Below are positions 26,350 through 34,567 of a stretch of DNA of 61,791 bases, in pieces. A program made the position numbers and the translations under genes. The notes under the pieces were generated by a model. That model was not told the origin of the DNA. It made no database searches and was given only the letters and a program-made list of their open reading frames with translations. Source of the stretch: Mycobacteriales bacterium. Lineage in GTDB: Bacteria > Actinomycetota > Actinomycetes > BP-191. Numbering within the stretch: the first letter of the stretch is position 1; each line of letters starts with the position of its first letter. The stretch lies in contig DASTMB010000056.1 in the NCBI GenBank assembly GCA_035714365.1, positions 1-61,791 on the forward strand, in the 5' to 3' direction.

Positions 26350-27279
26350 GTGCGTTCGATCTGGAAAGGCGCGATCTCGTTCGGGCTGGTGTCGATCCCG
26401 GTCAAGCTCTACTCCGCGACCGAGGAGCGCGACATCGCGTTCCGGCAGGTCCACCGCGAGGACGGCGGCCGGATCCGGTACCAGCGCGTCTGCACCAAGT
26501 GCGGCGAGGAGGTGTCGTACGCCGACATCGCCAAGGGGTACGAGATGTCCGACGGCAGCATCGTCGTCCTCACCGACGAGGACTTCGACAACGTGCCGAT
26601 CACCTCGAACCGCATGATCGACGTCGTCCAGTTCGTCCCGCTGGAGGAGCTCGACCCGATCTACTTCAGCAAGTCGTACTACCTCGAGCCGGAGAAGGCG
26701 GGCGTCAAGCCGTACGTCCTCCTCGCCCGCGCCCTCGAGGAGTCCGGCAAGGTCGCCGTGGTCAAGGTCGCGCTGCGCCAGCGCGAGGCGCTGGCCGCCG
26801 TGCGCGTCCGCGACGGCGTCTTCGTGCTGGAGACCATGCTCTGGCCGGACGAGGTTCGCACGCCGGAGTTCGGGTTCATGGACGACGACGTGGAGGTGCG
26901 CCCGCAGGAGCTCGCCATGGCGGGCACACTGATCGAGAGCCTGTCCGGGGAGTTCGACCCGAACGAGCACCACGACGCGTACCGCGAGGCGCTGGAGCAG
27001 GTCATCGAGGCCAAGGTCGAGGGCCACGAGCTGGTCGCCCCGGCCGAGCGCAAGGAGGACACCGGCGCCGTGGTCGACCTGATGGCCGCGCTGCGCGCCA
27101 GCGTCGACGCCGCCAAGAAGGGCCGGGTCGGCGGCGCGGCCGCCGCGGACACCGCCGCTCCGGCGAAGAAGGCGCCCGCAAAGAAGGCGGCGGCGAAGAA
27201 GGCCCCGGCCAAGAAGGCGGCGGCGAAGAAGGCACCCGCCAAGAAGGCCGCGAAGGCGCCGTCCCGCAAGTCCGCCTGA
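26350..27279 (+). CDS. ku: Ku DNA end-binding protein
   Basis: A 309-aa homodimeric Ku: RSIWKGAISFGLVSIPVKLYSAT at the start (positions 2-24, given here only as its first residues RSIWKGAISFGL), a CTKCGEEV segment, KSYYLEPEK and the bridge region to about 250. It threads onto DNA ends and recruits LigD. The last 45 residues are an Ala/Lys repeat (APAKKAAAKK units), an extended basic tail like that of some actinobacterial Ku proteins, where it aids DNA binding. GTG 26350 is chosen for the conserved VRSIWKG start and AAGGGG six nt upstream. It is not co-operonic with ligD, which is on the other strand 1.8 kb away. Confidence 0.96.
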   Translation: MRSIWKGAISFGLVSIPVKLYSATEERDIAFRQVHREDGGRIRYQRVCTKCGEEVSYADIAKGYEMSDGSIVVLTDEDFDNVPITSNRMIDVVQFVPLEELDPIYFSKSYYLEPEKAGVKPYVLLARALEESGKVAVVKVALRQREALAAVRVRDGVFVLETMLWPDEVRTPEFGFMDDDVEVRPQELAMAGTLIESLSGEFDPNEHHDAYREALEQVIEAKVEGHELVAPAERKEDTGAVVDLMAALRASVDAAKKGRVGGAAAADTAAPAKKAPAKKAAAKKAPAKKAAAKKAPAKKAAKAPSRKSA

Positions 27280-27293
27280 CCGCTCGCGCCCGC

Positions 27294-27734
27294 TCAGTGG
27301 GAGCGGCGCCGCAGCCAGCCGCCGCGGCGGTGCGCGTGCGCGGGCGAGAGCCGGTGCCCGCGGTGGCAGTGCAGCCCGTCCGCCGCGACGGGCACCCGCT
27401 CGCCGCACTCCGGGCAGTACCGCGTGCCGACCCGCTCGGCCTCCGGCGCCGCCACCGGCTCCGGCACCGCCGGCACCGCCACCGGCTCCGCGACCACCGG
27501 CTCCGGCACCACCGGCTCGGCGGCCACCGGTTCCGCCACGACCGCCGCGACGGGCTCCGGCGCCACCGGCTCGGGGCGTTCCGGCTCGGCGACCGGCGCC
27601 GCCTCCACCACGGCCTCCGGGACCGGCTCCTCCGGCGCCGCCGGGTCCTCCGGCCCTGGCGCGAGCACCAGCGGCGCGCGCACGATTGTCCGCGGGCGGC
27701 GTCGATGCGCGAAGATCCGGCCCAGCAACGACAC
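27294..27734 (-). CDS. Low-complexity protein with C-terminal zinc ribbon
   Basis: A 146-aa ORF. The N-terminus is basic (MSLLGRIFAHRRRPR), the middle is a Pro/Val/Ala/Glu repeat (EPVAAEPV-like), and the C-terminal 45 residues carry CPECG and CHRGH, a likely zinc ribbon, then a His/Arg-rich end. The GTG start has no obvious SD sequence. The repeat gives a long frame by composition alone, so the zinc motif is the main evidence that it is real. Function unknown. Confidence 0.55.
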   Translation of the reverse strand: MSLLGRIFAHRRRPRTIVRAPLVLAPGPEDPAAPEEPVPEAVVEAAPVAEPERPEPVAPEPVAAVVAEPVAAEPVVPEPVVAEPVAVPAVPEPVAAPEAERVGTRYCPECGERVPVAADGLHCHRGHRLSPAHAHRRGGWLRRRSH

Positions 27735-27823
27735 CGCGGGAGGCGGTTCGACGAGGGGAGGGTCGGTGTCCGGCGTCAGCTCTTCGTCGTACGTGACGGC
27801 TCCCGGTGCTCTCGCGCCGGCCG

Positions 27824-27852
27824 CTCAAGCCGTTAGGCCGATCGGCCGACAT
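27824..27852 (+). promoter_or_regulatory. Second sigma-28/FliA-like promoter candidate
   Basis: CTCAAG (27824-27829), 15 nt, then GCCGACAT (27845-27852), 45 nt before the GTG at 27897. Same -35 hexamer and same spacing as the site at 6962-6990, which lies 46 nt before its gene. Confidence 0.4.
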
Positions 27853-27896
27853 CTGAGGACGAGGTCCTGCTGCGACCCTGCCCGGAAAGGCTTCTC

Positions 27897-28547
27897 GTGA
27901 CGGTAACGGACTACGACGAGATCGTCGCGGCGCTGCGCGCCGTGCCGGGCGTCGCCGACGCCGACGTCGAGCCCGACGCCGACGGTGGCATGGGGACGTT
28001 GCGGCTCGGGCTCGCGCCCGGGTTCGACGAGGTCCAGGTGGCGACGACGGTGGGCCGGCTGCTCCGCGAGCGGTTCGGGCTCGGCGTCGACGCCGAACGC
28101 GTCCAGCTCGTCGAGGACGCGGAGGTCCCGGACGAGCCGCTCGGCCGCGACGCCGCCCCGCAGCACCGCCCCGCGATCCAGCGGATGCACCTCGTCTCCT
28201 CCGGCCTCGACATCTCCGCGTCGGTGACGCTCGGCTTCGAGGACCGCAGCGCGGTCGGCGAGGCGCAGGGCACGGCGACGCAGAGCGGCGTGCAGCGCGC
28301 GGTCGCGCTGGCGACGCTGCGCGCGATCGAGTCGCTGGTGGACGGCAAGGCGCGGTTCGAGCTCGACCACCTCGAGGTCACCCAGACCGGCCGCGACCGC
28401 ACCGTCGTCGCCGGCGTCACGCTCGTCACCCCGAGCGGCAGCGAACGCCTCACCGGCGCCGCGGTCGTGCGCGAGGACGTCCGCCAGGCCGTCATCCGCG
28501 CCACCCTGGACGGCCTCAACCGCCGCCTCGGCGCCCTGCTCCGCTAA
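27897..28547 (+). CDS. Conserved hypothetical protein
   Basis: A 216-aa soluble protein with two halves. The first (about 1-75) looks like a small alpha/beta domain (YDEIVAALRAVPGVADADVE). The second (about 98-216) has SSGLDISASVTLGFEDRS, AVALATLRAIESLV, DHLEVTQTGRDRTVVAGVTL and a helix ending RRLGALLR, a pattern repeated in actinobacterial proteins of unknown role, possibly a ligand-binding or secretion-chaperone-like fold. The GTG start has GGAAAGG six nt upstream. A FliA-like promoter candidate lies upstream. Confidence 0.75.
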   Translation: MTVTDYDEIVAALRAVPGVADADVEPDADGGMGTLRLGLAPGFDEVQVATTVGRLLRERFGLGVDAERVQLVEDAEVPDEPLGRDAAPQHRPAIQRMHLVSSGLDISASVTLGFEDRSAVGEAQGTATQSGVQRAVALATLRAIESLVDGKARFELDHLEVTQTGRDRTVVAGVTLVTPSGSERLTGAAVVREDVRQAVIRATLDGLNRRLGALLR

Positions 28548-28570
28548 GTAGCGGCCTACGCTGCGGCCCC

Positions 28571-29230
28571 ATGGGCCTGATCTGCCTCCAGGGCGGCAAC
28601 GAGTTCGCTCCCGGGTGCCGCGACATGGACGCCTACCTGCTCGACCGGGCCGGCGGCGGCCCGGTCGCGATCGTGCCGCTCGCCGGCGCCCCCGGCCGCG
28701 AGTACGACACCGCCGGCGCCAACGGCGCCCGCCACCTCACCGCGCTCGGCGCCACCGACGTCACGGTCGCGCCCGACGCGCGCACCGACCCGGCCGGCGC
28801 GCTCGCCGCCGTCGACCGGGCCGCGCTGATCGTGCTGCCCGGCGGCTCGCCGCGCCGCCTGCGCGAAGCCCTGTTCGGAACGCCGCTGCACGACGCCCTG
28901 CGCCGCGCCGCCGCCGACGAGGGGCGCGTCGTCACCGGCTCCAGCGCCGGCGCGATGCTGCTCTGCGCGTGGACGGTGCTGCCGGAGGGCGGCGCCACGG
29001 CGGCGGAGGGGCTGGGGCTGGTGGCGGACTTCGCGGTGGTCCCGCACTACGACGGCCCGCGACCGGACTGGGAACGTGTCCTCCGCGACGCGGCGCCCGG
29101 CCTGGACCTGCTCGGCATCCCGGAGTGCTCCGGCGTGCTGCTGGACGGCGAGGAGGTGACCGCGCTCGGCGCGGCACCGACCACCCTCGTCACCGACGAG
29201 GGCCGCGAGCTGCTGGCGCTCGACGCCTAG
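28571..29230 (+). CDS. Peptidase S51/cyanophycinase-like protein (class I glutamine amidotransferase fold)
   Basis: A 219-aa protein of the S51 family. The catalytic Ser125 sits in the nucleophile elbow GSSAGAML (123-130). LIVLPGGSPRRLREAL before it and FAVVPHYDG after it are family positions for the oxyanion loop and His. Members cleave alpha-aspartyl dipeptides or cyanophycin; the substrate here is not clear. The ATG at 28571 follows TACGCT (28557-28562) and eight bases, leaderless-like. Its stop shares CTAG (29227-29230) with the convergent CAP gene. Confidence 0.84.
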   Translation: MGLICLQGGNEFAPGCRDMDAYLLDRAGGGPVAIVPLAGAPGREYDTAGANGARHLTALGATDVTVAPDARTDPAGALAAVDRAALIVLPGGSPRRLREALFGTPLHDALRRAAADEGRVVTGSSAGAMLLCAWTVLPEGGATAAEGLGLVADFAVVPHYDGPRPDWERVLRDAAPGLDLLGIPECSGVLLDGEEVTALGAAPTTLVTDEGRELLALDA

Positions 29231-30282
29231 ACCATCACCGCGACGTCGGAGACCCGCACGGTCACGCGGCGGCCGGACAGCGTCGGGCTGAGCGCCTCCA
29301 GGGCGCTGCGGGTGACGCCGATGCCGAGCACGTTGCGGAAGTTCTTCGCGCCGCTCGGGAGCGGCAACGTCACCGTCACCCACTGCCCGCTCGGGATCGT
29401 CACGGTGCCGAGGATCGCGTTGGTGCCGAGCTCGCGGCGGGCGGACACCTGCACGGTGACCGCCTTCCCGCTGTCGGTGTTGGCGCCGAGACGGACGCGG
29501 ACGCCGGTCGCGTTGCGCAGGTCGAGCGCGTCGCGGACCCGCAGGTCCACCGCGCCACCGGCCGCGACGGCGCTCTCCCGCACCGTGAAGCGCACGCTCT
29601 GGTCGCCCGTGGCCGGCGTCTCGTAGACGGGACCGGCGACGACGATGCCGGAGCCGGAGTGCGCGAGGAACACCCGCGAGTCCCAGCCGCTCTCGAACGT
29701 CGCGAGCGTCGTGGACGACGCCGGCGTGCGGGCGTCCTTGAGGCCGCCGACGGCCGGGACGCGGTTGTGCCCGTACGCCGTCGAGTACTGGTCCACGAAG
29801 ACCTGCGTGTTGTAGCCGGAGCCGTCGGGCCGCTCCACCCAGCCGATGCCGAGGTAGCGCATCGACCGGTCGAGGATGTTCGCCCGGTGCCCGGGGGAGT
29901 TCATGTACGCCGCGAACAGCGAGTCGGCGTCCCAGCCGCGGCCGACGTTCTCGGCGGTGGCGCCCCAGGAGGACGAGCCGTGGTTCTGGATGCCCGAGAC
30001 CAGGTACGGGTTGTGGTACAGCGTGTTGCGGACCGCCTGCGTCATCGACCAGTCGCGCGCGAGGTCGGTCGTGCCGGCCGTCACGGTCAGCGCCGGGATG
30101 CCGCGGCTGGTGCGCGCCTGGTTGATCAGCGCCGCGAGCCGGGCCTCGACCGCGTTGAGGCGGACGCCGTTGGTGGCTGTGAACGCCGTCGCGGGAGCGG
30201 GCGCGGCCACGCCGGCGACGACCATCACGGCCGCCGTCGCGAGCAGCGAGGCGAGTCGGCGGAACGTCTTCGGCTGGCGCAT
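29227..30282 (-). CDS. Secreted CAP-domain (SCP/PR1-like) protein
   Basis: A 351-aa exported protein. The signal peptide is hydrophobic from about residue 10 to 33 (LASLLATAAVMVVAGVAAP). The CAP domain (about 45-170) has ALINQARTSRGIPAL, LYHNPYL, TAENVGRGW, FAAYMNSPGHRANIL and YLGIGWV, the usual CAP motifs with the conserved His and Glu. A C-terminal beta-sandwich-like domain (about 220-351) carries strands such as GVRVRLGAN and WVTVTLPLPSG, perhaps carbohydrate- or wall-binding. Role at the cell surface is unknown. The ATG at 30282 is chosen because it begins the signal peptide and has GGGAG nearby. Confidence 0.87.
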   Translation of the reverse strand: MRQPKTFRRLASLLATAAVMVVAGVAAPAPATAFTATNGVRLNAVEARLAALINQARTSRGIPALTVTAGTTDLARDWSMTQAVRNTLYHNPYLVSGIQNHGSSSWGATAENVGRGWDADSLFAAYMNSPGHRANILDRSMRYLGIGWVERPDGSGYNTQVFVDQYSTAYGHNRVPAVGGLKDARTPASSTTLATFESGWDSRVFLAHSGSGIVVAGPVYETPATGDQSVRFTVRESAVAAGGAVDLRVRDALDLRNATGVRVRLGANTDSGKAVTVQVSARRELGTNAILGTVTIPSGQWVTVTLPLPSGAKNFRNVLGIGVTRSALEALSPTLSGRRVTVRVSDVAVMV

Positions 30283-30415
30283 GCGCAACGGCTCCCGGTG
30301 CTCGGTGTCGTCTCTGGAATCGGCGCCGGCGGTCGTCCCGACCGTCACCCGATCAGGTGATCGACACGTTCGCCCCGGAGGTGAAGCGGCGTTCGCACCG
30401 GGTAGCCTGGGAGGC

Positions 30416-31375
30416 GTGCCAGCCCGTCCCGGACCCGCCCGCGCGACCGCCCTGCCGGGCCCCGGCGAGCCGCCGGTGCCGTCGTGGCCGGGGTCGCTGG
30501 TGCGCGTGGGGCCGTACGAGCTGTTCGTCCGCCGGGCGGTCAACGACGGCGCCCCGCCGGCGGTGTTCGTGCACGGCCTGGGGGGCTCGGCCACCAACTG
30601 GACCGACCTCATGGCGCTGCTCGCGCACCGCGTCGACGGGCACGCGCCCGACCTGCCCGGGTTCGGGGCCTCGCCGCCGCCGCCGGACGGCCGCTACTCG
30701 CTCGACACGCACGCCCGCGCCGTCGTCGCCTACATCCGTTCGCTCGGCCAGGGGCCGGTGCACCTGTTCGGCAACAGCCTCGGCGGCGCCGTCGCGACCC
30801 GCGTCGCGGCCGAGCAGCCGGAGCTGGTGCGTTCGCTGACGCTGGTGTCGCCCGCGCTGCCGCAGTACCGGCTGCGCCGCACCAGCGAGCCGCGGCTGGC
30901 GCTGCTGCTCATGCCCGGCGCGTCCCGGCTCGTCGCCCGCGAGCGCGCCCGGGCCCGCGCCGAGAGCGTCGTCCGCAGCGTCCTCGCGCTCTGCATGGTC
31001 GACCCGTCCGCCGTCCCCGCCGAGCGCGTCGCCGAGGCCGCCGCCGAGGTCGAACGCCGCCGTGCCCTCCCGTGGGCGAACGTCTCCCTCGCCGCCTCCC
31101 TCCGCGGCCTGGTCCGCTCCTACCTCGAGCCCGGCCCGCGGAACCTGTGGAGCCAGCTCGGTGCCGTTGCGGCGCCGACGCTCGTCGTCTGGGGCGACCG
31201 CGACCGGCTGGTGCCCGCGGCGCTCGGCCCGGTCGCCGTCCGCCGCCTGCGCCGCGGCCGGCTCGTCGCCATCCCCGACGCCGGGCACGTCGCGCAGATG
31301 GAGCACCCCGCACTGGTCGCCGCCGAGGTCGAACGGCTGCTGGACGAGGCCGAGGGTCTCCGGGCGTCCGCGTGA
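30416..31375 (+). CDS. Alpha/beta fold hydrolase
   Basis: A 319-aa alpha/beta hydrolase: oxyanion segment FVHGLGGSATNW (51-62), PDLPGFGAS, nucleophile elbow GNSLGG (Ser121), the acid in VVWGDRDRLVP and the base in DAGHVAQMEHP. It resembles lipase/esterase proteins, including LipV-like enzymes that neighbour the adn locus in mycobacteria, but substrate is unknown. The GTG at 30416 lies 7 nt after TAGCCT (30403-30408), a leaderless arrangement; the first 30 residues are Pro-rich. The stop overlaps the DUF3152 start as GTGA. Confidence 0.87.
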   Translation: MPARPGPARATALPGPGEPPVPSWPGSLVRVGPYELFVRRAVNDGAPPAVFVHGLGGSATNWTDLMALLAHRVDGHAPDLPGFGASPPPPDGRYSLDTHARAVVAYIRSLGQGPVHLFGNSLGGAVATRVAAEQPELVRSLTLVSPALPQYRLRRTSEPRLALLLMPGASRLVARERARARAESVVRSVLALCMVDPSAVPAERVAEAAAEVERRRALPWANVSLAASLRGLVRSYLEPGPRNLWSQLGAVAAPTLVVWGDRDRLVPAALGPVAVRRLRRGRLVAIPDAGHVAQMEHPALVAAEVERLLDEAEGLRASA

Positions 31376-32166
31376 CCGGCCTGCGCCTCACGCGGCGTGG
31401 CCGCCTGCTGCTCCAGACGTTCCCGGTCTTCCTGGTCGTCGCGGTCGCGGCGTACGCGCTGACCCACCACGGCACGCCCGCCGGCGCCGCCGCCGTCCGG
31501 GCCGCCGCCACCACGAGCCCGCCCGCCACCACCCGGGCCCCCGCCGTGACCACCCCGGCCCCCCCGGCCGCGACCGCCTCGCCCACCCCGCGGGCCACGC
31601 CCAGCCCGACGCCGCGGCCCATCCCGAGCCGGACGGCGTTCGCGCCGACCGGGCGGCTCGCCGTCGTCCCCGGGCGCAGCGCCGTCCACGGCAGCGGGCC
31701 GTTGCGGAAGTTCATCGTCGAGGTCGAGGCGGGGCTGCCCGACGACGGCGCGGCGTTCGCCGCCGCGGTCGAACGCGTGCTGTTCGACCAGCGGTCCTGG
31801 GGCGGCGGGGGACGGCTGTCGTTCCAGCGGGTCGACTCCGGCCCGGTGGCGTTCCGCGTGACGCTCGCGACGCCCGCCACGACCGACCGGCTCTGCCGGC
31901 CGCTCGACACCGGCGGCATCTACTCGTGCTACCAGGGCGGGCGTTCGGTCCTCAACGCCATGCGCTGGCACGACGGCGCCGCCGCCTACACCGGCGACCT
32001 CGCGTCGTACCGGATCTACATGGTCAACCACGAGGTCGGCCACGCCCTCGGCCACGGCCACCGGCACACCTGCGGCGCCGGCGGGCTCGCGCCGGTGATG
32101 GTGCAGCAGACCAAGAGTCTCTACGGCTGCCGCCGCAACCCGTGGCCCCTCTCCGACGAACGCTGA
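31372..32166 (+). CDS. DUF3152 membrane-anchored protein with metzincin motif
   Basis: A 264-aa protein with one N-terminal membrane segment (about 14-32), a Thr/Pro/Ala linker (to about 90) and an extracytoplasmic DUF3152 domain. The domain has RKFIVEVEAGL, FDQRSWGGGGRLSFQRV, and HEVGHALGHGH (220-230), a complete HExxHxxGxxH zinc-binding metzincin signature, with cysteines nearby for disulfides (CRPLD, YSCYQ, HTCG, YGC). It is probably a surface metallopeptidase; no substrate is known. It overlaps the hydrolase stop (GTGA), so the two are coupled. Confidence 0.88.
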   Translation: MTGLRLTRRGRLLLQTFPVFLVVAVAAYALTHHGTPAGAAAVRAAATTSPPATTRAPAVTTPAPPAATASPTPRATPSPTPRPIPSRTAFAPTGRLAVVPGRSAVHGSGPLRKFIVEVEAGLPDDGAAFAAAVERVLFDQRSWGGGGRLSFQRVDSGPVAFRVTLATPATTDRLCRPLDTGGIYSCYQGGRSVLNAMRWHDGAAAYTGDLASYRIYMVNHEVGHALGHGHRHTCGAGGLAPVMVQQTKSLYGCRRNPWPLSDER

Positions 32167-32251
32167 CGAATCTGGCGCGCCTGCCCCCACGGCACCCCCC
32201 TGAGCGGGATACTGGCGCCGCTGTGACCCCGTCACGATCCGGGAGCCTTGC

Positions 32252-34213
32252 GTGACCGATTCCTTCACCGGCAGCTCCGGCTCCGAGGCCCCGCCTCCCT
32301 ACCTCGGCGCGGGCCAGTCGCCCGGCATCTCCGAACGCATGCAGGCGCTCATGTCGCGCGCCGAGCAGGAGATCGCCGAGCAGCGCCAGCTCCAGGCGCT
32401 GGTCGGCGAGGTCCGCCAAGCGCTCGCGACGTTGCAGGACGAGGTCCGCAACGTCGCCGGCGCCCACACGCTGGAGATCGTGCGCGGCGAGGTCACCGGC
32501 ATCGGCGCCGAGGTCCGCGCCTCCACGACGATGATCGGCGAACGCCTCGAGGCCGTCGTGCGCGCCGTCGGCGCCACCGCGCAGGTCATGCAGGGCGTCG
32601 GCCAGCAGCTCGACCGGATCACCGAGCTGCTCAACCACCAGCAGCAGCAGATCGGCTCGCTCACCACCGCCGTCGCGCAGCAGCGCGACGTGCTCGGCGC
32701 GCTGCCGGAGACCGTCGCCGCCCGCGCCGCCGAGCCGGCCGCCGCGCTGCGCCAGCACGTCAGCGGGGTGTCCGACGACGTCGCCACCGTCCGCGAGCAC
32801 GTCGGCGCCGTGCGCGAGCACGTGTCGTCCGAGGTGAGCGCGGTCCGCGAGCACGTCGCCGCCGTGTCCTCCGAGGTCGGTACCGCCGTCGGCTCGGTCC
32901 GCGAGGACGTCTCCGGCGTCTCCGGCGCCGTCGCCCACGTCCGCGACGAGCTCGGTGAGCTCCGCGAACGCCTCGACCACGTCGCCGGCGAGGTCCGCGC
33001 CGACTCCGCCACCTCCCTGCGCGCCCTGGGCGAACGCATCGACGCGGCCGTCATCGCCCTCGCCGAGGCGTTGCTGCGGCCCCGGCTCGGCGGCGGCGCG
33101 GCGCCCGCGCCCGCCCCGGCGCCCGCTGCCGACCTGGCGCCCGCGCGCGACGAGGACGTGCCGACGACCGCCACGATGACCGTCCCCGTCGTCGCGTCGC
33201 CGCCGTGGGCCGGCGCCGCCGCCGCGACCGCCGAGCCCGCGGACGAGCCGGAGGAGGAGGTCGCGTTCACCGGCGAGGTGCCGTCGGTCGAGCCGGGCGC
33301 CACCGACACCGGCGGCGAGGGGCTCGACGACGACGATGACGACGAGTACGACGACGCCGAGGCCCGCGCCGCCGGGCGCGAGGACGACGACGTCCCCGAC
33401 GAGCCCGGGGAGCCGGCCGAGGCGACCGTCGCGGGCGAGGACCTGGCCGTGCTGGCGGGCGAGGACGACGCGGTCGGCGACGAGCCGAACGCCGACCCCG
33501 AGGACACCGTCGCCGTCGCCGCGGAGGCCGGCCCGTTCGCGGGCGACGACGCCCTCGCGGCGAGCGAGGACGTCACCGCGTGGGGCGACGACGCGGACGG
33601 CACGGCCGAGCCGGCCGGGGCGACGGCGCCGGGCGACGACGCCGGCGACGAGGCGGCAACGAGCGCCGGTGACGACGCGGCCACGAGCCCGGGCGACGAC
33701 GAGACCACGAGCCCCGGCGACGAGGGCACGAGCCCCGGCGACGAGGCGGGCACGAGCCCCGGCGACGACGAGGGCACGAGCCCCGGCGACGACGAAGGCA
33801 CCAGCCCCGGCGACGACGAAGGCACCAGCCCGGGCGACGACGAAGGCACCAGCCCGGGCGACGAGGGCACCAGTCCCGGCGACGAGGCGGCTACGAGCCC
33901 CGGCGACGACGAGCCCACCGCGGCCGCGCCGGGCGAGACCGCGACCAGCGCCGGTGACGAGCCCGCCGACGAGCCCCGCACCGCCACCGGTGATGACGCC
34001 ACCGCGACCGGGGACGACGCCACCGGTGACGACGAGGTCCCCCTCGTCTGGCCCAGCGACGACACGGACGACACGGACGAGACCGACGAGGACGCCCCCG
34101 AGCCCCCGGCCGCCCCCACCTCGTGGGGCTGGGACGGCGTCCGCGAGCCGGAGCCCGAGCCGGCCGAGGCGCCGAAGGAGAAGCGCCGCCCCTGGTGGCG
34201 CCCGGGCGGCTGA
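32252..34213 (+). CDS. Coiled-coil protein with long acidic repeat tail
   Basis: A 653-aa protein. Residues about 20-285 are mostly helical and heptad-like (RAEQEIAEQRQLQALVGEVRQAL, here only as its first part RAEQEIAEQRQLQALVGE), with repeated VREHV and SSEV units, so a long coiled coil is likely. The rest is Asp/Glu-rich: an Ala/Pro linker, then about ten TSPGDDEG-like repeats (33654-33910) and a final basic/aromatic end KEKRRPWWRPGG. No enzymatic motif. It may be a scaffold, surface or ion-binding protein. The GTG start has GGGAG six nt upstream. A strong terminator follows at 34226-34253. Confidence 0.7.
   Translation: MTDSFTGSSGSEAPPPYLGAGQSPGISERMQALMSRAEQEIAEQRQLQALVGEVRQALATLQDEVRNVAGAHTLEIVRGEVTGIGAEVRASTTMIGERLEAVVRAVGATAQVMQGVGQQLDRITELLNHQQQQIGSLTTAVAQQRDVLGALPETVAARAAEPAAALRQHVSGVSDDVATVREHVGAVREHVSSEVSAVREHVAAVSSEVGTAVGSVREDVSGVSGAVAHVRDELGELRERLDHVAGEVRADSATSLRALGERIDAAVIALAEALLRPRLGGGAAPAPAPAPAADLAPARDEDVPTTATMTVPVVASPPWAGAAAATAEPADEPEEEVAFTGEVPSVEPGATDTGGEGLDDDDDDEYDDAEARAAGREDDDVPDEPGEPAEATVAGEDLAVLAGEDDAVGDEPNADPEDTVAVAAEAGPFAGDDALAASEDVTAWGDDADGTAEPAGATAPGDDAGDEAATSAGDDAATSPGDDETTSPGDEGTSPGDEAGTSPGDDEGTSPGDDEGTSPGDDEGTSPGDDEGTSPGDEGTSPGDEAATSPGDDEPTAAAPGETATSAGDEPADEPRTATGDDATATGDDATGDDEVPLVWPSDDTDDTDETDEDAPEPPAAPTSWGWDGVREPEPEPAEAPKEKRRPWWRPGG
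33654..33910 (+). repeat. In-gene tandem repeat encoding TSPGDDEG units
   Basis: Units of 18-27 bp of the form ACGAGCCCCGGCGACGAC plus GAGGGC, all in frame and with few synonymous differences, within the acidic tail. Near-identical units favour copy-number change by slippage or recombination. Confidence 0.75.
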
Positions 34214-34225
34214 CCCCGGACATGC

Positions 34226-34253
34226 CGAAGGCCCCGCGCGAGCGGGGCCTTCG
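34226..34253. terminator. Bidirectional terminator hairpin
   Basis: A perfect 12-bp stem (34226-34237 with 34242-34253) closes a GCGA tetraloop. It lies between the acidic-repeat gene and the convergent csbD gene. No long T-tract, typical of high-G+C actinomycetes. Confidence 0.75.
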
Positions 34254-34264
34254 TGCCGAACGAC

Positions 34265-34435
34265 CTACTTGAAGACGTCCTTGACCTTCTCGCCGGCCTG
34301 CTTCAGGTTGCCGGCGGCCTGGTCCTTCTTGCCCTCGGTCTGCAGGGACTCGTCCCCGGTCCAGTCGCCGACCTTCTCCTTGGCGTCCCCGGTGATCTCC
34401 TGCGTCTTGTTCTTGAGCTTGTCGTCGAGGCCCAT
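34265..34435 (-). CDS. csbD: CsbD family stress protein
   Basis: A 56-aa CsbD-like protein: GLDDKLKNKTQEITGDAKEK, then DWTGDESLQTEGKKDQAAGN and a Lys-rich end LKQAGEKVKDVFK. The family is named for a sigma-B-controlled B. subtilis gene and is general-stress induced in many bacteria; molecular role unknown. The ATG at 34435 has GGAGGAG upstream. A candidate stress-sigma promoter lies 40-67 nt before the start. It is too short to be found by length alone, but the composition and motif are convincing. Confidence 0.88.
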   Translation of the reverse strand: MGLDDKLKNKTQEITGDAKEKVGDWTGDESLQTEGKKDQAAGNLKQAGEKVKDVFK

Positions 34436-34474
34436 TCGAGGTCTCCTCCATCGGGTCGTTGGCGATCATCAGGG

Positions 34475-34502
34475 GTATCCCCGCGACGGCGGCCCGGTAA
34501 CC
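34475..34502 (-). promoter_or_regulatory. Sigma-B/F-like promoter candidate of csbD
   Basis: On the minus strand GGTTAC (34502-34497) and GGGATAC (34481-34475). GGTT and GGGGAT are 16 nt apart. This resembles actinobacterial general-stress sigma promoters (GNNT / GGGTAY-like). It also contains the palindromic stretch GGGGATACCCC. Confidence 0.35.
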
Positions 34503-34567
34503 TGCCGCGCGGGAATCCACGGCGTCAGAAAGCCGTTGCTCCCACGGTCACCCGAAGGAGTCGGACG

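Noticed and set aside
32191-32216. GGCACCCCCC ... GATACT before the acidic-repeat gene as a fourth damage-type promoter
   Set aside because: Lacks TGTC and has different spacing; only the C-run is shared.
33654-33910. CRISPR-like regularity in the acidic repeat
   Set aside because: Units are in frame, adjacent, have no spacers and encode a TSPGDDEG peptide; no cas genes are present.
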